Below, one piece after another: positions 60,877 through 64,000 of a DNA stretch of 64,000 nt. Source of the stretch: Solirubrobacter deserti. Its GTDB lineage: Bacteria; Actinomycetota; Thermoleophilia; Solirubrobacterales; Solirubrobacteraceae. A model generated the notes under the pieces. The model was given only the letters and a program-made list of their open reading frames with translations, had not been told where the DNA came from and ran no database searches. The stretch spans positions 82,523 through 146,522 of the forward strand of contig NZ_JAPCID010000015.1 of NCBI RefSeq assembly GCF_027587175.1. The letters are read 5' to 3'. The position numbers and the translations under genes are program-made. Each line of letters starts with the position of its first letter. Position 1 is the first letter of the stretch.

Positions 60877-61065
60877 TTACGTGATGCCGTTGATCGCGCC
60901 CTTGAGCTTGTTGACGATCGTCGCCGCGATACCGGCGTCCTTGCCCGCCGCCGCGACCACGGCCATCACGGCCGCCAGCAGCATGATCAGGCCCACGTAC
61001 TCGACCGTCCCCTGCCCTCGTTCCTGCGCCAGCCACGCGTGCGTGCGGCCCATCAACTCGTACAT
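60877..61065 (-). CDS. Flp-type pilin prepeptide
   Basis: The 62-residue protein has a short N-terminus ending in ERGQG, then the mature part TVEYVGLIMLLAAVMAVVAA, with the Glu and Tyr at positions 3 and 4 as in Flp/TadE-type prepilins cleaved by TadV-like peptidases. GGAGG lies seven bases before ATG 61065. No other tad gene is in the window, so it is either isolated or part of a locus elsewhere. Confidence 0.8.
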   Translation of the reverse strand: MYELMGRTHAWLAQERGQGTVEYVGLIMLLAAVMAVVAAAGKDAGIAATIVNKLKGAINGIT

Positions 61066-61195
61066 CTCGCGACCTCCGAAAGGGTGGTTGCCCGCACCGG
61101 TTGCGGGCTGTCGGCAGTGTCCGGGGAGGGGCGGCAACGGCTCTACGCGTACTTGCAACAAATCTGTGCCGACTTCGTAGAAAAAGACGCGCGGG

Positions 61196-61201
61196 TAGCG
61201 T
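61196..61201 (+). promoter_or_regulatory. -10 hexamer of the GT4 gene
   Basis: TAGCGT lies 8 bases before GTG 61210. A hairpin GCCCGCA/TGCGGGC (61090-61096, 61102-61108) lies nearer the divergent pilin gene. Confidence 0.4.
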
Positions 61202-61209
61202 CTTGCGCC

Positions 61210-62145
61210 GTGCGAGCGTTGATCGTGTCGAACATGTACCCCACCGCACAGCGCCCGGCGCTCGGCCCCTTTGTGCGCGATCAGGTCGAGGCGCTGCGGC
61301 GCCGCGAGGACGTCGAGGTCGAGTTGTTCGCGTTCGGGCCGGGGCCGCGCTCGCTGGTCAACGCCGCGCGCGTGCTGCGCTCGCGCTACCGGGGCCAGCG
61401 GTTCGACATCGTCCACGCGCACTTCGGGCTGACGGCGTGGCCGGCCGTGCTCGCCGGGCTCGGGCCCGTGGTCGTCACCTTGCACGGCAACGACCTGCTC
61501 GTGCGCCGCTCCTACCTCGCCACGCGCGCGATCCTGCCCTTCACCGCGCTCGCCGCCGCGGTCTCGCGCGAGTTCAGCACGAACCTCCCGGGCGCCGGCA
61601 CGCGGCGGCGCGTCGCGGTCCTGCCCGTGGGCATCGACCTGCACCGCTTCCGCCCGATCCCGCGTGCGGAGGCCCGCGCCCGCCTGGGGCTGGACCCGGA
61701 CGGCCCGTACCTGCTGTTCCCGCACGACCCGTCGCGGCCGCTCAAGCGCTACGACCGGGCGGTCGAGGCCGCGGGCGAGGTCCCGCTGCTCACCCTCGGC
61801 GGTGTCCCGCCGGACGAGGTCCCGTACTGGATCAACGCCGCCAACGCGGTGCTCGTCCCGTCGTCGAAGGAGGGGTTCGGGCTGGCCGTGATCGAGGCGC
61901 TGGCCTGCGGCGTGCCCGCGTTGGGAACGCCTGTCGGCATCCATCCGGTCGTGCTCGACGGGATCGAAGGCGCCTACTGCGGCGAGTGGGACCGCGACGC
62001 CTGGCGTGCCGCGCTCGCCCCACATCTCGCCGCCGCCGACCCGCGCGTGGACGGGCGCGGCCGCGCGGAGCTGTTCTCGGCCGACGCGATGGCCGCGCGA
62101 GTGGTCGACGCGTGGCGAGATCTGCTCTTAGAGCGAAGCGAATGA
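61210..62145 (+). CDS. GT4-type glycosyltransferase
   Basis: This 311-residue protein starts at GTG 61210 (VRALIVSNMYPTAQRPALGP). The N-lobe has FDIVHAHFGLTAWPAVLAG and VVVTLHGNDLLV; the donor lobe has YLLFPHDPSRPLKRYDRAVE and the E-x7-E motif VPSSKEGFGLAVIEALACGV. It is short for the family but complete. It is alone, away from the main polysaccharide locus, so its product could be a glycolipid or another glycan. Confidence 0.85.
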   Translation: MRALIVSNMYPTAQRPALGPFVRDQVEALRRREDVEVELFAFGPGPRSLVNAARVLRSRYRGQRFDIVHAHFGLTAWPAVLAGLGPVVVTLHGNDLLVRRSYLATRAILPFTALAAAVSREFSTNLPGAGTRRRVAVLPVGIDLHRFRPIPRAEARARLGLDPDGPYLLFPHDPSRPLKRYDRAVEAAGEVPLLTLGGVPPDEVPYWINAANAVLVPSSKEGFGLAVIEALACGVPALGTPVGIHPVVLDGIEGAYCGEWDRDAWRAALAPHLAAADPRVDGRGRAELFSADAMAARVVDAWRDLLLERSE

Positions 62146-62189
62146 GCCGCCCATCCGTTGAAGTCGGTCGCGGTGGCTGAACCCGACCC

Positions 62190-62195
62190 TATACT
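62190..62195 (+). promoter_or_regulatory. -10 hexamer of the zinc-ribbon protein gene
   Basis: TATACT lies 36 bases before ATG 62232. A small CTCGG/CCGAG hairpin lies in the leader. No clear -35 at the usual spacing. Confidence 0.45.
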
Positions 62196-62231
62196 CGACC
62201 TCTCGGAGTCCCGAGCGGAACCCGACGACTT

Positions 62232-64000
62232 ATGAGCGGCCTGTTTCGACGCTTGTCCGGCCGGCGCTCCGAGGGTCCTGAAGCGAACGAGCCGCAGACC
62301 GCGGCCGAGCCGGGAGCCGCGGACGCGCCCGCCTCCAACCCCGCCGAGGAGAGCGGCCATCGGTCGCTGCTCGCAGACCCGGCGGCGTCCACGCCTGGGC
62401 CTGCCGCCCCGGGCGGTCAAGACCCGGCGACGGGCTACGTCCCAACGTCGTTTCCGCAGCCTTCACCGAGCGGCGCCGCCGCCACGCCGCTGACGTCCGG
62501 CGATCCCCTCGCCTCCCCCGCGAGCAACGAGCCGGCACAGCCCGCGGCGGCCCACACCGGCCCCGCCGAAGCCGGTGCCACTCATCCCACGGCGACTCCG
62601 GACCAGCCGACCGCCATCATCCCGCCCGGCGCGGGGCAGCCGCAGAGCTACCCGACGCAGGCCGGCGCTCCGCAGCCCTACCCGGCACAGCCGTACTCGC
62701 CGCAGCCGGGCGCGGTTCCCGCGCAGCCCGGGTACGCCGCACAGCCCGGCACGGTTCCGGTCGGCTATCCGGGGCAGCCCGGCGTGCCCCCGGTCGCCTA
62801 CGGAGCGCCTGCCGCCTTCACCGGTCCGTATCCGCCGCAGGCCGCGGCGTATCCCGGCGCCGTCGGCCCTCAGCCGCCCGAGGCGCTGCCCGTCGCGGAC
62901 CTTCCGGCGGGCCTGGACCCGGACGAGCTCGCGGCCGCCCCGCCGACCAGCGCGCGTCGCAGCAAGTTGCGCCGCCGCGCGGCGTTCCTGCGCGCTGCGC
63001 GTGAGGTGCTGCTGCGCGACCTCGGCGGCTTCGTCTACGAGCTCCACCGGACCGCGCACGACATCGAGCACGAGGCGCACCGCCGCCTGCGCGAGACCAA
63101 GCTCACGCGCCTCGGCCGCGTGGACAATGAGCTGCACGAGATCGAGACGCGGCTGGACGACGTCCGCCGCCAAGTGATCGTCCGCGAGCCCGGCATCGGC
63201 GGCGAGTGCCCCCAGTGCGGCGAGCTCTTCAGCAGCTCCGCGCACTTCTGCTCGAACTGCGGCCTGCCGCTGACCGAGTCCGCGCGCAAGGCGAGCGCCA
63301 GCGCCGCCGCCCCGGAGCCCGCACCCGAGCCGGTGATCGCGCCGGTCGCCCCGGCCGTCGCGCCGGTCGACCAGCCGACCCAGGAGATCTCGCCGCTGGA
63401 CCCCGACCACCCGTCCGCGGGGGCCGACTTCCAATGGCCGCGGCGCGAAGCGTCGTCCGGCTCGACCGGTGAAAGCGCGCCGGCGACCCCCGACGCAACC
63501 ACCGAGGCCCTGTCCACGTCCGCCGCCGCCCAGACGCCGGCCGACACGACGAGCGAGCCCGCCGCCGAGTCGCCGCCCGCCACGGGCACGAGCGAAGACG
63601 CACGGAGCGAGCCACAGGCCGTCGCCGCGCCGAACGAGGCCGCGCCGGCCGCCACGAGCGCGACCGAAGCCGCGGCCGGCGAGCCGCAGGCCGCCACACC
63701 CGTCGAAGGCGAGCCGGCCGAGGCGCGGGCCGAGACGCCGGCCGCCGCCGGCGCAGGCGAAGACGCGCTGGGCGAGCCGCAGAACCTTGCCGCGCCGAAC
63801 GAGGCCGCGCCGGCCGCTACGAGCGCGACCGAAGCCGCGGCCGGCGAGCCGCAGGACTCGTCGCCGGCCGACACGCCGAGCGAGGCCGCGCCGGCCGAGG
63901 CGCCGGCCGCCACGAGCGGGACCGAAGGCGCGCCCGGCGGGGCGCACGACGCGGGGGCGGGCGCCGAGACCGCGCGTTCCGAGGACGCGACGGGCCCGGG
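62232..64000 (+). CDS. Large low-complexity zinc-ribbon protein, 3-prime end outside the window
   Basis: The frame is open from ATG 62232 to the end of the window (589 codons). Residues 1-220 are rich in Pro, Ala, Gln and Tyr with PxxPYP-like repeats. A conserved-looking helical segment (about 235-310; FLRAAREVLLRDLGGFVYEL and RLGRVDNELHEIETRLDDVR) is followed by a zinc ribbon CPQCGELF...CSNCGLPL near 322-342. Beyond that the chain is Ala/Glu/Pro/Thr-rich, with a repeated block at about 63608-63690 and 63773-63855. No function is recognised. The ribbon and helices suggest a scaffold or regulator; the tail is probably disordered. Confidence 0.75.
   Translation, partial: MSGLFRRLSGRRSEGPEANEPQTAAEPGAADAPASNPAEESGHRSLLADPAASTPGPAAPGGQDPATGYVPTSFPQPSPSGAAATPLTSGDPLASPASNEPAQPAAAHTGPAEAGATHPTATPDQPTAIIPPGAGQPQSYPTQAGAPQPYPAQPYSPQPGAVPAQPGYAAQPGTVPVGYPGQPGVPPVAYGAPAAFTGPYPPQAAAYPGAVGPQPPEALPVADLPAGLDPDELAAAPPTSARRSKLRRRAAFLRAAREVLLRDLGGFVYELHRTAHDIEHEAHRRLRETKLTRLGRVDNELHEIETRLDDVRRQVIVREPGIGGECPQCGELFSSSAHFCSNCGLPLTESARKASASAAAPEPAPEPVIAPVAPAVAPVDQPTQEISPLDPDHPSAGADFQWPRREASSGSTGESAPATPDATTEALSTSAAAQTPADTTSEPAAESPPATGTSEDARSEPQAVAAPNEAAPAATSATEAAAGEPQAATPVEGEPAEARAETPAAAGAGEDALGEPQNLAAPNEAAPAATSATEAAAGEPQDSSPADTPSEAAPAEAPAATSGTEGAPGGAHDAGAGAETARSEDATGP

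Overview
The window is about 64 kb of high-GC DNA with densely packed genes, GTG and TTG starts, 4-bp start/stop overlaps, a GuaB3-type gene beside guaA, an rpsI with a long acidic extension and a lone Flp-type pilin. Together these suggest a GC-rich actinobacterium, most likely class Thermoleophilia (Solirubrobacter/Conexibacter-like). That placement is an inference from gene style and not a database match. No rRNA, tRNA, CRISPR array, transposase or phage gene was seen.

Bases 1-38,800 form an exopolysaccharide/capsule locus. A leftward operon (4419 to 1) carries a family-2 glycosyltransferase, glucose-1-phosphate cytidylyltransferase (rfbF), a short-chain sugar epimerase/dehydratase and two zinc-binding methyltransferases, as expected for a CDP-linked, C-methyl-branched sugar. 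A second leftward pair (6596-4502) joins a phytanoyl-CoA-dioxygenase-like enzyme to another such methyltransferase. A rightward operon (6822-11429) has an asparagine synthetase fused to a glycosyltransferase, an Alg14/Alg13-like split glycosyltransferase and another family-2 transferase. Three large secreted parallel beta-helix proteins sharing one unrecognised N-terminal domain follow, interleaved with glycosyltransferases and an FkbM methyltransferase. Next come the Wzy/Wzz/Wzx-type assembly genes with a 73-residue LuxR-type regulator between them, two GT4 transferases, a 1,571-residue secreted PIG-L deacetylase with repeated lectin-like modules, a sugar-nucleotide SDR and a Gfo/Idh/MocA oxidoreductase.

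Bases 39,200-51,900 mix housekeeping and sugar supply. They hold a histidine kinase with a pseudo-receiver, glmS, glmM, the rplM-rpsI operon, a phosphoglucose/phosphomannose isomerase, an M23 peptidase, a WecB-type 2-epimerase, a hexapeptide acetyltransferase and a DegT aminotransferase. With the oxidoreductase at 37,772, the last three resemble four of the five steps from UDP-GlcNAc to a 2,3-diacetamido-uronic acid.

Bases 51,800-64,000 are mostly housekeeping: guaA, guaB3, a PfkB sugar kinase, a D,D-carboxypeptidase, a LysM protein, pyrF, hup, rdgB, rph, a Flp-type pilin, a GT4 transferase and the start of a large zinc-ribbon/low-complexity protein that runs off the window.

Two cross-cutting signals stand out. 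At most transcription-unit starts a TANNNT hexamer lies 6-9 bases before the start codon, which implies widespread leaderless mRNAs. A duplicated composite motif sits 26-27 bp upstream of the -10 hexamers of both leftward sugar operons, and a perfect 7+7 bp palindrome lies between the LuxR-type gene and the flippase; these are candidate operators of one exopolysaccharide regulon.
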